DNA from: Pristionchus mayeri
Lineage: Eukaryota > Nematoda > Chromadorea > Rhabditida > Neodiplogasteridae
DNA length: 64,000 nucleotides
Direction: 5' to 3'
Assembly: GCA_036245805.1 (NCBI GenBank)
Contig: BTRK01000004.1
Location: 24,876,619 to 24,940,618, forward strand
The first letter of the stretch is position 1. Each line of letters opens with the position of its first letter. The notes below the pieces were generated by a model that saw only the letters and a program-made list of their open reading frames with translations, had not been told where the DNA came from and did no database searches. This document shows positions 1 through 11,248 of the stretch, one piece after another. Position numbers and translations under genes: made by a program.

Positions 1-330
1 TTTGAGCTGTTTCGAGGGATGTATTTACATTATTTGAAACCCATTTAGTGCATTTGGGCCCATCCCGCATGTTGAAATTGGTCAAAATACGGAATTTCAA
101 ATTTTCGGTCAGGTGGCCATTTATGACCATTGGAAGAGCTATAACATGGGGGTAGATACTTAGAATGTTGTTTTGGATGTTTTTGAATGATTTTGAGCCC
201 AAATCAGGCCAATTGAAGATACGGAAGTACTCTTTTCCAGAACTCATTTTGGGGTCGCCGCACAAAAGTGAGCCCTTTATTTTTTTCTATACCCAGATTA
301 CCCTCATTTTTGGCGATAAGTTAGTTCCAT
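1..330. repeat. Partial arm of a long-palindrome repeat family
   Basis: Bases 1-330 resemble 56640-56960 nearly end to end, sharing stretches such as ATTTGAAACCCATTTAGTGC, GTTGTTTTGGA and TTGAAGATACGGAAGTA. That second region is one arm of a 1.16 kb palindrome (55807-56969). Only one arm is visible here, so the copy is either cut by the window edge or decayed. The open frame at 165-440 lies wholly inside this repeat and is not counted as a gene. Confidence 0.75.
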
Positions 331-984
331 GTATGAACTTAAACTTAAACATGAAAACCCAGATAGTTTTTCCGATTTCAAAAGATACGTCATTTTTGGT
401 CCGCCCGACCGCCCTTCACCATGATGAAGACCAGGAATGATGCCGTCTAGATAATGTTGTAGAGCATGATGGTAGCTTTCATTCTAAACAAAGAACGACC
501 GTCTATCTTCATTCTAAACGAAGTTATGATCATTTAAGTGGTCCCGATTTGAATGTCGAAAAGTTATAGTACCAAGTTTGGCCTTCTGAATCTCGAAGAT
601 GACGACCGATATCAAAATTCTGACGACGCAGTTTGAAAGAGCATCATTTGAAATACTTATACTTGAATTTGTTGTTAGATAGGTCACATTTTTTCCTACC
701 GCCGCCCACCCCCCTCAAATGGTCGATTCTCTCGCGATTCGCCTCTTATAGGAGACCCGTGTTATTTCGTTTTTCATATTTTTAATGTTAAAACAAGGCG
801 TATGCACACTAACTATATAAATAGCAAAAGAATTAAGCAAAATTTATTATTTTACGCGTTTGATGCGCGGTTAAATTTCTAGGCCCCACCCATATTTCTG
901 CGCGCCGTGTCTCATTCGTCAATTCTAAAATTTTGGAACATTTTAATATTGCTATGTCACATAAACTACTTGGTTCCTAGGATA
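331..984. other. No gene seen; AT-rich repeat-like sequence
   Basis: I see no conserved reading frame here. The stretch near 770-900 (including TTTTTAATGTTAAAACAA) is matched near 54770-54890, so at least part is a dispersed repeat. Confidence 0.5.
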
Positions 985-1380
985 TAATTTGATGATGACT
1001 ATCTTACTGGAACGTTTTTCACTGTTTGTTCTTCGGAAATAGATGAGTTCGTAAAACAGAGTAAGCATGTGCAGGTTGGCCGTGAGATAGCAGAAAAGGA
1101 GGGAATCGAATGGATGGAGTCATGGCCTTTCCATCATGAACCTATTGATATGAAAAGTAACAATGGGTGAGGAATCTTTCATTTATAAGCTTTTAGCGTA
1201 TGGTATTCAATGGGATAGATTCGGAATAATGTTAGTTGCAACAATTTTAGATTGGAAACGATGGAACGCTATTTAAAGAGAAAAGTGGTATGTGAAGATG
1301 AGAAGAAGGGAATGACTGAAAACATGAAAGAGGAAAGTGAGAAGGAAGAGGAATATGAAGATGCCCAAGAAGAATGGGAG
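985..1380 (+). CDS. Possible two-exon coding fragment, unknown product
   Basis: A frame open from about 985 (DDDYLTGTFFTV then REIAEKEGIEWMESWPFHH) runs to a good donor at 1167 (GG|GTGAGG). An 84-base intron ends in TTTTAG at 1250, and the phase is kept into 1251-1380, which reads LETMERYLKRKVV followed by a strongly acidic, lysine-rich tail. The phase-compatible splice and the non-random composition support real coding sequence. No start codon is convincing and I recognise no family. The second exon could stop near 1380 at another donor or run on to a stop at 1476. It may be part of a longer gene or a decayed one. Confidence 0.35.
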
Positions 1381-1479
1381 GGGTCAGTATTTCATACCCA
1401 TCACTTAATTAAAAATATGACACCAGTCACGAGAGGATCGAGCTGTGTGTGGGAATTGGCCATAAGCGATAATTGAGTG

Positions 1480-2400
1480 AACACCGATTTTGGGCATCCC
1501 TTAGCATTCCTTCCAATCCCAAAGTTTCTTTCCTCGCCGATCACTATTAAGGTAATTGTTCTGGGCATTCTAGTCGAGACCTTAACTTTGGCCTCTCATA
1601 ACTCGTTTCTGGCGCATTTTTAAGAGAAAATGTCGCGTGAGATGCTCCTAATGATTTTTTAAGCTATATCGATTTATAAAAACTAGAAGTCATGAAAGTG
1701 ATTTTTAAACGGGCGACAATCTAAGTATCGCGATACCAAAGTGAAAAGAAGCTATTCTTTAGTTTTTTGGATATGTGATAGATCGCGTCAAGCTCTGTTT
1801 AAAAACGTTTAAAAACGTGTTTAACAGAGATCGAAAAGTCATGCTGCGCAAATAGTTAGAAATTTCTAAGAATTATATTTTTGAGAAAGACGTGCCGCAG
1901 TTTGATGATTCTGATTGTTCTCGATGCCCTCTATCCAACGGTGTATCACTTGTTATCATTCGCTCATCGCCGGCTAAAATAAACCTGCCAGAAAATCATA
2001 ACGTGAAAATCGGAATTTGAAACTGCGGCACGTTTTCCCAGAGCGGGACCACGTTTTTATTTATTCATTCTACTGGGCCGATAATCTGATCAAGAAATGT
2101 CTATGTGTCTCCTAATGGAGGGTACGTTTTTTGACATGTAGATATCTACATACTTTTCGATCTCTGGTGTTTAAGATAATGGTTAAAAAGTGATGATGCC
2201 TGATGGGGGGCGAGTTGTCTGAGAGAGAATCATTCTCCATCCTCGGGGGGGGGGGGGGGGGGGGGGGGGCTTCTATAATCAATTTGCATCAATCAAGCAT
2301 GCCAGGCATCAAGCTCTGGAACAATGACCGTAATAATGATCGGCGAGGAACAAAACTTTGGGTGATTGGAAGGCATGCTATGGGTTGCCCAAAACCGGTG
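1480..2400. other. No gene seen; repeat-like, with a poly-G run
   Basis: No conserved frame or splice-linked exons were found. An uninterrupted G tract of about 24 bases occurs at 2246-2269. Confidence 0.5.
2246..2269 (+). repeat. Poly-G tract
   Basis: The sequence CCTC is followed by about 24 consecutive G residues. Such runs are unstable and often misassembled, so the exact length is uncertain. Confidence 0.9.
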
Positions 2401-2550
2401 TTAATGTTACCCAATCACCGTCAAATTATTTGAATTTGCGCGCGTGCCAAATAACGACAAAAGGAGTGATAGTATTCAAAAACAAGAGAGTGGGCGTGAT
2501 CAGGTACGTGCACAAATGCAAATAATTTTACGGTTGTTGGGTAACTTTAA
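2401..2550. mobile_element. TTAA-flanked miniature element, short copy
   Basis: The element begins TTAATGTTACCCAATCACCG and ends GGTTGTTGGGTAACTTTAA, so its ends are inverted repeats bounded by TTAA. It belongs to the family with better copies at 20828, 21742, 30297, 30841 and 54126. TTAA duplication is typical of piggyBac-type transposition; that assignment is inferred. Confidence 0.65.
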
Positions 2551-2681
2551 CACATTTCTCGATTTTGGTTCCATTCCCAAAAATGAAAATCTAGATTGAT
2601 TCTCTCTTGACTGGCGTTATATTCATTTTTCTGTGAAGTGTTCGATTGAACAACTTGAGTGAATTGTGTGAGGCGGGAGGA

Positions 2682-3244
2682 ATGGATTGGACAGAGGGAG
2701 ACTCCCTCGGATCTCTCAATCTAATGATGCAATCACTCAATATCACCGATCATAGCTGTTAGTTTTTTTTGTTGTTGCATGTATGCCCTGTTCACCAGCT
2801 TATGTTAATATTTGGTGAGTTGATTCGAAAAAGTATTATAGTGGTCGGGTCAAGGTTGGATGGCGGAGATAAGGAGAGAGAGGAATCGAATGAGGAGGAG
2901 TCTCTCGACGGATTCGTAACTCCGCCCTCTTCCCCCCCTCCTATATTCATCGATGAATCTCCCAGCAAGGTGGACAGTGATCTGTTTGAGGTCAGTTATA
3001 TCCTTCCCCCCTCTCTATCTCTATCTCTCAGGTGTTGTCTTCTCTGGATGAGTCGAGTGTCTCCAAGTACCCCTTCATCAGACGATTCCTCTCCTCGATG
3101 AATAGTCTGGGGGGAGGGAGAAGTGGATTGCCATCGACGACGTCACCTCGATATTGGGAGAAGGGGCCTAAAAGTAGAAAGAGGACGGGAGTCCCGATGA
3201 GGAGGAGAGGCAATTTGAATGATGAATTGGACGAATTGGAGTAG
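2682..3244 (+). CDS. Small three-exon gene, unknown function
   Basis: Three exons join with preserved phase: 2682-2757, 2842-2990 and 3032-3244, using introns GTTAGT...TATAG (84 bases) and GTCAGT...CTCAG (41 bases). The start is MDWTEGDSLGSLN and the stop is TAG at 3242-3244, giving a protein of about 145 residues. It is acidic at the front, has a proline-rich patch (TPPSSPPPIF), then a segment SKYPFIRRFLSSMN and a basic stretch GPKSRKRTGVPMRRR near the end. There is no signal peptide, membrane segment or domain I recognise, so the product looks like a soluble, largely disordered and possibly nuclear protein. It is convergent with the cadherin gene, whose stop lies 424 bases downstream. The intron choice is well supported; function is unknown. 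Confidence 0.65.
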
Positions 3245-3667
3245 GAAGAGCAACCATTCAAATTGTCTCGTTATAGTCTTCACTATTGGTGTGCAGTATC
3301 TCAGCAGGACTCTTCCTTTCTTCTCTTCTCTTTTCTTCTTTCTCATATTCTTAATATTCTGTGACACGTTTCAAATTCAAAATTTGCTTTATGGGAGCAC
3401 TTACAATGTACATATTATATTTATGGCTTCATTACGAGTACCGGTAATTTGTAGTCTCTTAATTGTTATGGCATCGAGAAAAGATATTATATATCTACAC
3501 TGCGCCCTGTCAATGAGTATCAATTTTGGTGAAACAACAACCGATAGAAGATAATGTACATTCGAGTACTAATTTTCATTGATTTGCTAACTATCGAATG
3601 TAGTTTCTAAATGAGTTCTCGATGTGGATAAAGTACTCTCGTTTGTGGGTGGATGGCCGATCAGAGC

Positions 3668-5682
3668 TCAGTCGACTGGAGAGACTCGCACGCTTTTTTC
3701 TTTACCACGGGCACTGATATCTCCGTCCAGTAAGGACTTCTCTTTCTGGAAGAGAAGGGATGGATAGGAGGAGGGGGGGGGGAGCAACTTACACTGCATG
3801 GACACCCAGACAGGGGGGAGAGGGAGAGAGACCCTTCTTGGTTCGACAAATGATGATGAGGATGAGGAAAGAGAAGGAGAAGAGTAGTACTATGACTGCT
3901 ATGGAAATGACTCGCGAGAGAGAACTCCCATCCAGATCCCCCCTCACTCCCTCTAGTCTCATCTTATGCAAGGATCTCAATTCAATCACAGCAGGAGAAG
4001 GCGATCGATTCAGATTCCTCAATACAGCACTCTTTCCCTCTCATCTCCGATGATCCACTCACTCGATTGCTTTATCGATGTCTGCTACTGTAGTCGAGTC
4101 CATGAAGTGCAGAAGTACTACGGTAGAATTGGCTCTCTGTCGGCACTTATCGATTACTGCCGTGAACGAAGATCCGGATGATAGAAGACTACAAGAGAAC
4201 GGAAGAATAGTATAGAAGTTGAGAGAAGTTTGAGACTCACTCAGTGATGAGCTCTTCTCTTTGGAGGAAAGTTTGGAATGGAATCTCGAAGAGGATCTCA
4301 GTCTGCTCATCGATCGATATCGTGGTGATCTAGAGGGATATGGTAGGGATACAGTAGGAAGAGGAGATGAATGGCCACTCACGTATACACGCATCTCGTC
4401 TTGATGAAGTGCAATATCATTGACTTGTATAGTGAATGAATAGGAGGAGGAAGGGAGAGAGGAACGAGAAATCACTTGGCCAGTAGAAGAATTCACGAAG
4501 AATGGAGCATCGGAGGGAAGGATCATCTTGAATGATTGAGTGGATGGAGGAGAGAAGTGACTCACTCTCGTATCTGTCTTGATTGAACCCTTGATCGAAT
4601 ACTCCAACTTCTCGCTTACATCACCATCGGAAGCTGTGAAAAGCGCCATTTGAGTTCCTAAATGTGATAGTAAAGTGTAGAATGTGGATGGAATGACACC
4701 AGCAGGAACAGATGATCCTCCCATTACAGTCAAGTGACGAACTCGAGATGAGAAACGAGGGAAGTTCTTGTTGACAATTCGAATCTGAAGAGGATGGAAA
4801 GTGGATGAAGAAGAGGAGAATCTACCTGAAGAGTGATTGCAAGAGTCGAATTGAAATGACCAGTGGATGAATTGCAGTTGAGATTACAGTCGAAGGAGAG
4901 AACCTCAAGGAAGAATAGAGAGAAATCCCATTGGGAGAACTTACATTGAAGAAGATCACCGGAGTAATTGAATGATCGAATGAAGTATTCGTGTAGATGT
5001 ATAGAGAGGAAGGAGAAGAAGGAGAGGAAGAAAAGGAAGGAGAGTCGAAGAAGAAGAGAGGGGAATCAATCGAATAACAATTATTACTGAAGAATGATGA
5101 TTACTCAATACTAAAGAAGGAAGCTCACCGATTGTGAGGAGAGGTGTCTCCATCCTTCGCTTCGGGAATAGTTGCAATCTTGAGAGGGAAGTGGGATTCC
5201 TTCTCGTCTGTCCATACTTCCATCCACTGTAATCAAGATGACCAAAGTAAAAACAAAATTTATAATTTACCGTATTTTCAAAGACTGGGCAGAAGTCATT
5301 CTTATCAATGACGTTTATAGTAAACGATAGAGGGGAGCATTCTCCGGCTAGGGAGCAAACTCCGATGCGAACTAGGATCGAAGGTCTCTTCTCGTAGTCG
5401 AGAGGGCGAAGAGTTGAGAGAATACCAGTAGGAGAGAGAGACAACCAATCCCATTCCTACAGTTATTGAATGAGAGAGAGAATGAGAGAGGAATGTGACC
5501 GAATGAGTCTCGTTGAGAAGACGGAATGAAGAAGGAGGAGAAGAAGGAGCCAGTCTCAATTCCACCACTTGATCATTCATTCTCCCCTCCTCCGCCGAGA
5601 CAATCGACCCTTCTGATGGAAATTGAACGACGGGAAGGGAATCTGCAATCCCTTCAGACCTCTCTCCCTGGAATGAGAGTGG

Positions 5683-5754
<72 letters not shown>

Positions 5755-8700
5755 CCCTCTCCTCTTTACTTACGATGGTCTATGATATTAACACAGAAAG
5801 GAATTGGCAATGCTCCATCAGATTGTAGGTGGCCACAAATCTGAATCTCTTCATCTTCTAATCAATCCGTTCCTCTCCTCACTTTCTCATTCGCAAATGC
5901 ATCGATCTTCTCTGAGAGTATGAGTTCTCTTCTCTCATTCACACTAAAATGTCGATCCGTCGAGACTAATTTCACCCTTCCAGTGTAGTTCAACTTGGCC
6001 ACCTCAAAGAATGGGATCAGAGTCTTTTCTTCTATGTATTTGATAGTGTTCGAGTGTGGGCATACGAGTATTCCAGGGGAGGCATCAGCTGGGAGAGAGA
6101 GAGACTGCACACTTGTCTCCATCCCAATCGAATCCCCCTCACTTCGCGCCTCCACACGCACCTCAATTATTCATTTATTCGAGTATTTTGTAACTCTCCC
6201 TCTACCTTGATGGACTCTTGATGGAAAGGAGTCCGTCCTCCATTATCCTTGACTACGAGTGAGAATTCAAATACTTCTTCCTCTTTGATCTCTTTGATCA
6301 CTTTGATTCGACCTGTCGATGAATTAACGGAGAAGAATCCACTTATATCCTAAAAACGAAATGATTCGTTGAGGATCCCTTCTCTTCTCTTCTCTTCTCT
6401 TCACTGACCACAATTGAGTATTGAAGGGTATCATGAGGATCGAGATCCATAGCTGGAGGAGAAGGAAGAGGAAGAAGTTTACCACGAGGAAAAGGAAGAG
6501 AGAGGAAAACCACAAATGATGCTGATGCAAATTGGGGACTGGAAGGCGAAATGGACGGATTCCTCTGTGTCTCCATAGACAACTCACATATGGAGATTAG
6601 TAGTGGTGAAGAGGAAGTTGATAGCAGCTCGATCCTGCCTCCCTTCTCCGTCTCTCACTACCACTGATCCATTCAACCAATCCGAAGGAGGATCTTCATC
6701 TGTATCTTTCCAGTATACTCTCCCCTTGTCATCAATGGCCAATGGAGGAGGCGAAGGAAATCCTTCCAATGAGAACCTTCAATATATATCTGAACAAGAG
6801 TTTACCATATTCAACTAACGTCACATTATCTCCTCTGGTTACGATTGATATATCGATTATGGATTCGTTAGTTTTTCCCAACACGAATACAGTATACTCC
6901 TTCTCGGTAAGAGCGAGAACATTGTTGTGAGGGAATAGGAGGAGTAGACTCTCTGAGAAGGATCGATTGGGAGTCGTCTACAGTACTCACTTGGAGATTC
7001 GTTTCTCTCTTCCTTCACAAGGACGAACAATCGAATGAGCGGGGATGGAATTGGAGTGAGTAGAAGAAGAGATCCATTCGTATGATTGATCTTTGTGAGC
7101 AAATTGTTATCTATACCTATATATAAAGCGCAGTGTGTGTCTGTCCGTCTATCCGGATTGCGAAACGATTACGAAATGGGGAGGGAGAGAGATCGCGCGA
7201 CAACAAGTTGCGAAATGAGTGATTGCGAAACCTAGATACTCCGCTAGGACGGGGCCCCCGCCGAAGGCGGGGGGCAGCCGGACTAGTCCATTATCATATT
7301 CTTCTCACCTCTATCCACTCCTTGACTTCTTCCACTGAGTATCGGGGAGATTCCATTTTGATAAGTGAGTATCTCTTAGATTCGTCCCCAGACCCACTCC
7401 AATCAATCAATTTCTGCCCGGGCACTACAGTAATCCTCTCCTCTTCAATCAATCGAACCTCAAATGAGGAATGGTTAACGAGAGGATAGAGTGGGATGAA
7501 ACCTGTACGAGAGTGGATGCAGTTTTATTGGGAGATCCTCCATCAGATGCGAATATCCTCACAACGATCTCTTCATCTCAACATAGACTTCTTCCCTTCT
7601 CGATTCTTTATTGGTATTCCGTACCTGTGATCTGCTTGGTTGTGAATACACTTCCATCTCTCTCTACTCTCAATCGAGCATCCCTCGTGTACACACTCAG
7701 AGTATTGAAAGGAGCAGTCGCATCTGAGTCTTCCACTACGATTCTCCCAATGAAGACGCCTCCAGACTGAAGGGGAGTGATTAGGAGAGAGGAGAGGGGA
7801 GAGATATCCTCAGGGAACCTTCCTTTCCGCTCCTTCCTTCGTCAATCCGAACGTGTAATTTGACTGCGAGAAGATGGGAGCGTGATCCTTCAATATACGG
7901 TATCACTTAGTCTTTCTCTAAGGGGGGACTACATTGATGTCCTCGATGGAGAGGAATACGACTGATTCGCCCATTGATCCGCCTGCCTCATCAACTGCTC
8001 TGTAAAGGGGATGAGACGATTCGAGAAGGAGGGAAGTACTGTATATTGAAGGAGAGGAGGGAATCGGCCAGGGTGTCTCTGTCGATTCTTGCCACTCTCA
8101 GATTTCCCCCCTCTACGATGAGAGGAAGAGAAGGAGGAAGAGAAGAGATACTCAGGGATACACCAACAGGAAGAACCTAGATCAACCAGATCCATTACAT
8201 TCACTCGAATAATTCTTACTGCTATCGGGAGATGGGACATCGTCTCTTCCTGGATTGAGAAATTGTATGAAGGATGAAGGAGGGAAGAGTTAGATGGGGA
8301 ACTAGGCAAGGATTTGAACACAACTCGAAGGGTTGCCTCAGTGAATAAGTGCGATGAGGGGTCTGTGACCTATAATGCCATCGAGTAGATGAGGGAAGAG
8401 GGGGGGGGGGAGAGGGGGTGGGGAGCGATACCTTAACTCGGAAGCTTATTTCGTCTTTGTTCTGTGGCCTTTTTATGAGTACAACTTCTCCACTCTTGTT
8501 ATCGATCCTCAGAAGGGCATTGTCCTCAATGACTCCCTTCCCGTCTCATTCCTCTCTCTTCTCTCACCTCTATCGCATACACTCTCCTAGCATCGTCGGA
8601 ATCTTCCCTGAGGGAGAATACTGTAGACCCAATTGGCACATCGGGAATCAATATTGATTGGCTCACGATGGAAGAGAACGAAGGGGCAGTATTTACACTT

Positions 8701-11248
8701 ACAATATCTCATGATTATTTGATTGGGAATACTTCTTACTTTGCATCAGAGGGAATGAGAGTGAAGTTCCAAGTGGTGGAATGGGAGATTCCTCTTGATG
8801 GCTCCCCATCCTGTACAAGAAGTGTCAGACTCATTCTTTCATTCACTCCTTCTTCCAGTATCAATTCAGCCTTCGATCTTCCTTTTCCATCACTTGACCC
8901 TCTCCGAATCGATACCCCCCGTTGCTTCTAAAGTAAATCTAGTTACTCCACTATTTCTTCTCTACTCACAGGAAGTATCGAATATCGAGGAAGGCCGAAA
9001 ATGCCCGAGTCTGCATCGAATGAAGTGAAAGTTGTGACTAGAGAGCCTCTCTTCGCACCCTGAACAGGGATGAAGAAGATGATGGACCCCTCGAGGAGAG
9101 ATGGAGATCACCTGTGGGATCTTGACGATAGCAGGAGGGTCGATCAGAGTCGGTTCGTTGTCATTGACCTGAGGGAAGGAATGGAATGGAATCTCTCTCT
9201 CCTACTCACATCTATCACTTGAATGTCGAGTGAGAGACGAGCCCGTGAGGATTCTCCGAATACAAGCGAGTAAGAAAGGAATGAACCATCGCTTGCTCGA
9301 ATCTGAACATTGGTTGATCACGAGGGAATGAGGGAAGATTGCTTCGAGTGCTCCTTCTCTCCTTCCGTTCATCAACCATTCAAGAGTTCCTCTCTAATTG
9401 CACTCCCAATCTCAGCTTGTGCATCATTCATGTGTCATTTCCATCCCTCGAAGATAACCTCCTTCCCACTTATCCCCCATACATCTCCCCCTGAATAAGC
9501 ACCCAATGATGTAAAGGAGATTAGAAGCGTCAGTTGAATGGGAATAGAGCACTTGAGAGATCATTCGTTCTCCTCCCCTTCTGCAGCTGCCCCTCTCCAC
9601 CCCGTCCCCCTCTCCCCCTCCCTCACCCCCTACCCCTCCTCCCTTCCTTATCTCATAAGGATTAGTAATACTCCTCTAGGGGAACAAGTCACCTCCACCC
9701 CTCCCTTCCCTCCCACTTTCCCCTCTCCACAGATAAACCACAGTCATTGCATAAACGTTCCACCCCCAGGTGCAATTCCCCTCAGGGTAGCTAACCCCCC
9801 CCCCCCTCTCCTCCTTTCCCTCCTCCCGTGAGTCTGTTTGGAGGTGACTAGGGTCCCTAACGGTCAGTGAAGCGTCCGACTCCAATCCGAAAGTCAAATG
9901 GTAGAGGGGAGGGAGGGAGAACCCTGAAGGATGGGCCAAAAAAGTGAGGAAGATGGGAAGGAAGTGGAGTGGAGAGAGGAGTACAGCTGGTGACAGAATA
10001 TCAGTGGAGATACCATACATGAATGAGGGAAGAGACAGATGATGGAAGAAGAGAGAGAAGAGGAAGGGTGAGGGGAGAGGAAGAGAGTGAGATGAATGGA
10101 AGAGGGACTTGCATCAGCATCTAGGTGAGAGTTGAGACGAAGAGTTGCACAGGAAGAATTAGATAAAGGATGAAGAGAGAAGACTCCCGATGGATCGCCC
10201 TCCAATAGTCGAATTGATTCTGGAATGAGATAGATGGAGAAGAAAAGAGAGGGAAGACTCACTGGGACAGAGGAGTATCGGAAGATCCGAGTGGAGGGGG
10301 AAATCCTCCTCTACTAGTAACAAGGAGGAATTGATGGAGATGGAATGTACACCTGAGAAGGAAGAAAGATCCCTTCATCCCACCGACTTCAGTCGTGTTC
10401 CCCTTTGTACTCTGTCTAAGTGAGTGGAGTAACAGGATTACAGTGCATCTCTGTGAGGGAGGGGGGTGGATGCCCATTGGAAGGCCCCTCTAGAGAAGGA
10501 CGACCTCGAGATCGAGCCGTTAATTGTGATTGAGACGATTGAATCGGCATGAGAAATGCATTGTAATACACAAGAGAGACCTATTGTGCAAGAATTGAAT
10601 GGAAAGAGGAAGGGATCGAGTGAGATAGAAACTGATTCGAGAGGGGATTACGGTAAGGGAAAGACGAAAAGAGGAAGTGAGATTAGTAGGAAATATACCA
10701 TTTATGAAGAGAGGAAGAAGCAGGCAGACGAATCGGTCCATTCCATGTAGAGATGAGACTGAACCAGAAGGAATGAGAGATGAGACTGAACCAGAAGGAA
10801 TGAGGATAAAAGGAAGAGTAGCGATCAATGAGAAGAACCATCAACGAGTTACCGTAAGTGCACTACCAAATGAGGGAAAGATGGAGAAGTAGAGGACAAG
10901 GATAAAAGGAGGATAATGGAGGAAGAGAGTGAGTGAGCGAATGAAGAGGTGAAGAGAAGACAATTAGGAACGAAGAGTGAAGGAGAAGGAAGAAGAAGGG
11001 AAAAATGAGTGAGAGGACATACAAGGTCAGATAGACTTCTTCCCATTAGACTATGAAGTGATTAGCGAAGACTCGAATTAGAGAGAAGAGAAAGGAGGAG
11101 AGATTACAGGGTTGAAGGAGGAGAAAGGGGGAGGGGGTGGAGATTGACTCCGCCCCTCTTGAAGGTAGATCAAGAGAAGCAGAAGAATTGAAGGGATGAT
11201 TGGACCTTTGATTGTTTCGCTCGGATACTCAATCAACCACCATGACAT
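3668..11248 (-). CDS. Cadherin-repeat single-pass membrane protein
   Basis: This is a many-exon gene for an adhesion-type protein with extracellular cadherin repeats. An unambiguous exon at 5456-5271 (62 codons) carries GILSTLRPLDYE, then TINVIDKNDFCPVFEN, matching the cadherin LDYE and D-x-N-D calcium motifs. Another pair of exons (to 6595, then from 6546) reads HIPQFASASFVVFL, AMDLDPHDTLQYSIV and, after a 59-base intron, DISGFFSVNSSTGRIKV. Further repeat-like pieces lie at 4733-4400 (FFVNSSTGQVISR) and 10320-10000 (EGDPSGVFSLHPL). Near the end, SRVISIAVIVLLFSFSFLI is a transmembrane segment followed by a short tail; the last exon is 3745-3668 (KEKSLLDGDISARG to VSPVD), with no catenin-binding region visible. 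The proposed start, MSWWLIEYPSE at 11248, has a signal-like LLLLLIYLQEG; this start and the exons between 9.0 and 11.2 kb are uncertain. It is a non-classical cadherin; which C. elegans cdh paralogue is closest cannot be told here. Confidence 0.75.
5683..5751 (+). repeat. CT dinucleotide microsatellite
   Basis: An almost pure (CT)n run of about 34 units lies inside a non-coding part of the cadherin gene, on the strand opposite to its transcription. Confidence 0.95.
7095..7292. mobile_element. Inserted repeat with TATATAAAGCGC start and GC-rich palindromic end
   Basis: Inside a cadherin intron, a block starts TATACCTATATATAAAGCGC and GTGTGTCTGTCCGTCTATCC, continues with repeated GCGAAA motifs (TTGCGAAACGATTACGAAAT, TTGCGAAATG, TTGCGAAACC) and ends in the palindrome CCCCCGCCGAAGGCGGGGG. 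Its composition differs sharply from the purine/pyrimidine-rich exons around it. It looks like a non-autonomous mobile element, perhaps Helitron-like, but the class is not proven. Confidence 0.55.
10751..10804 (+). repeat. Two perfect 27-base direct repeats
   Basis: The 27-base unit beginning AGATGAGACTGAACCAGAAG occurs twice in immediate succession (10751-10777 and 10778-10804), with no difference between copies. Since 27 is a multiple of three, the reading frame would be kept if the stretch were coding. Confidence 0.9.

Noticed and set aside
6324..6587. A 23-25 base intron at the cadherin 6560-6590 junction
   Set aside because: A 49-base intron ending in CTTCCAG gives the right phase and joins LHI to PQFASASF, the expected cadherin repeat start.
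9538..9831. Proline-rich open frame on the + strand
   Set aside because: It is the complement of low-complexity sequence in the cadherin gene and has no splice or family support.
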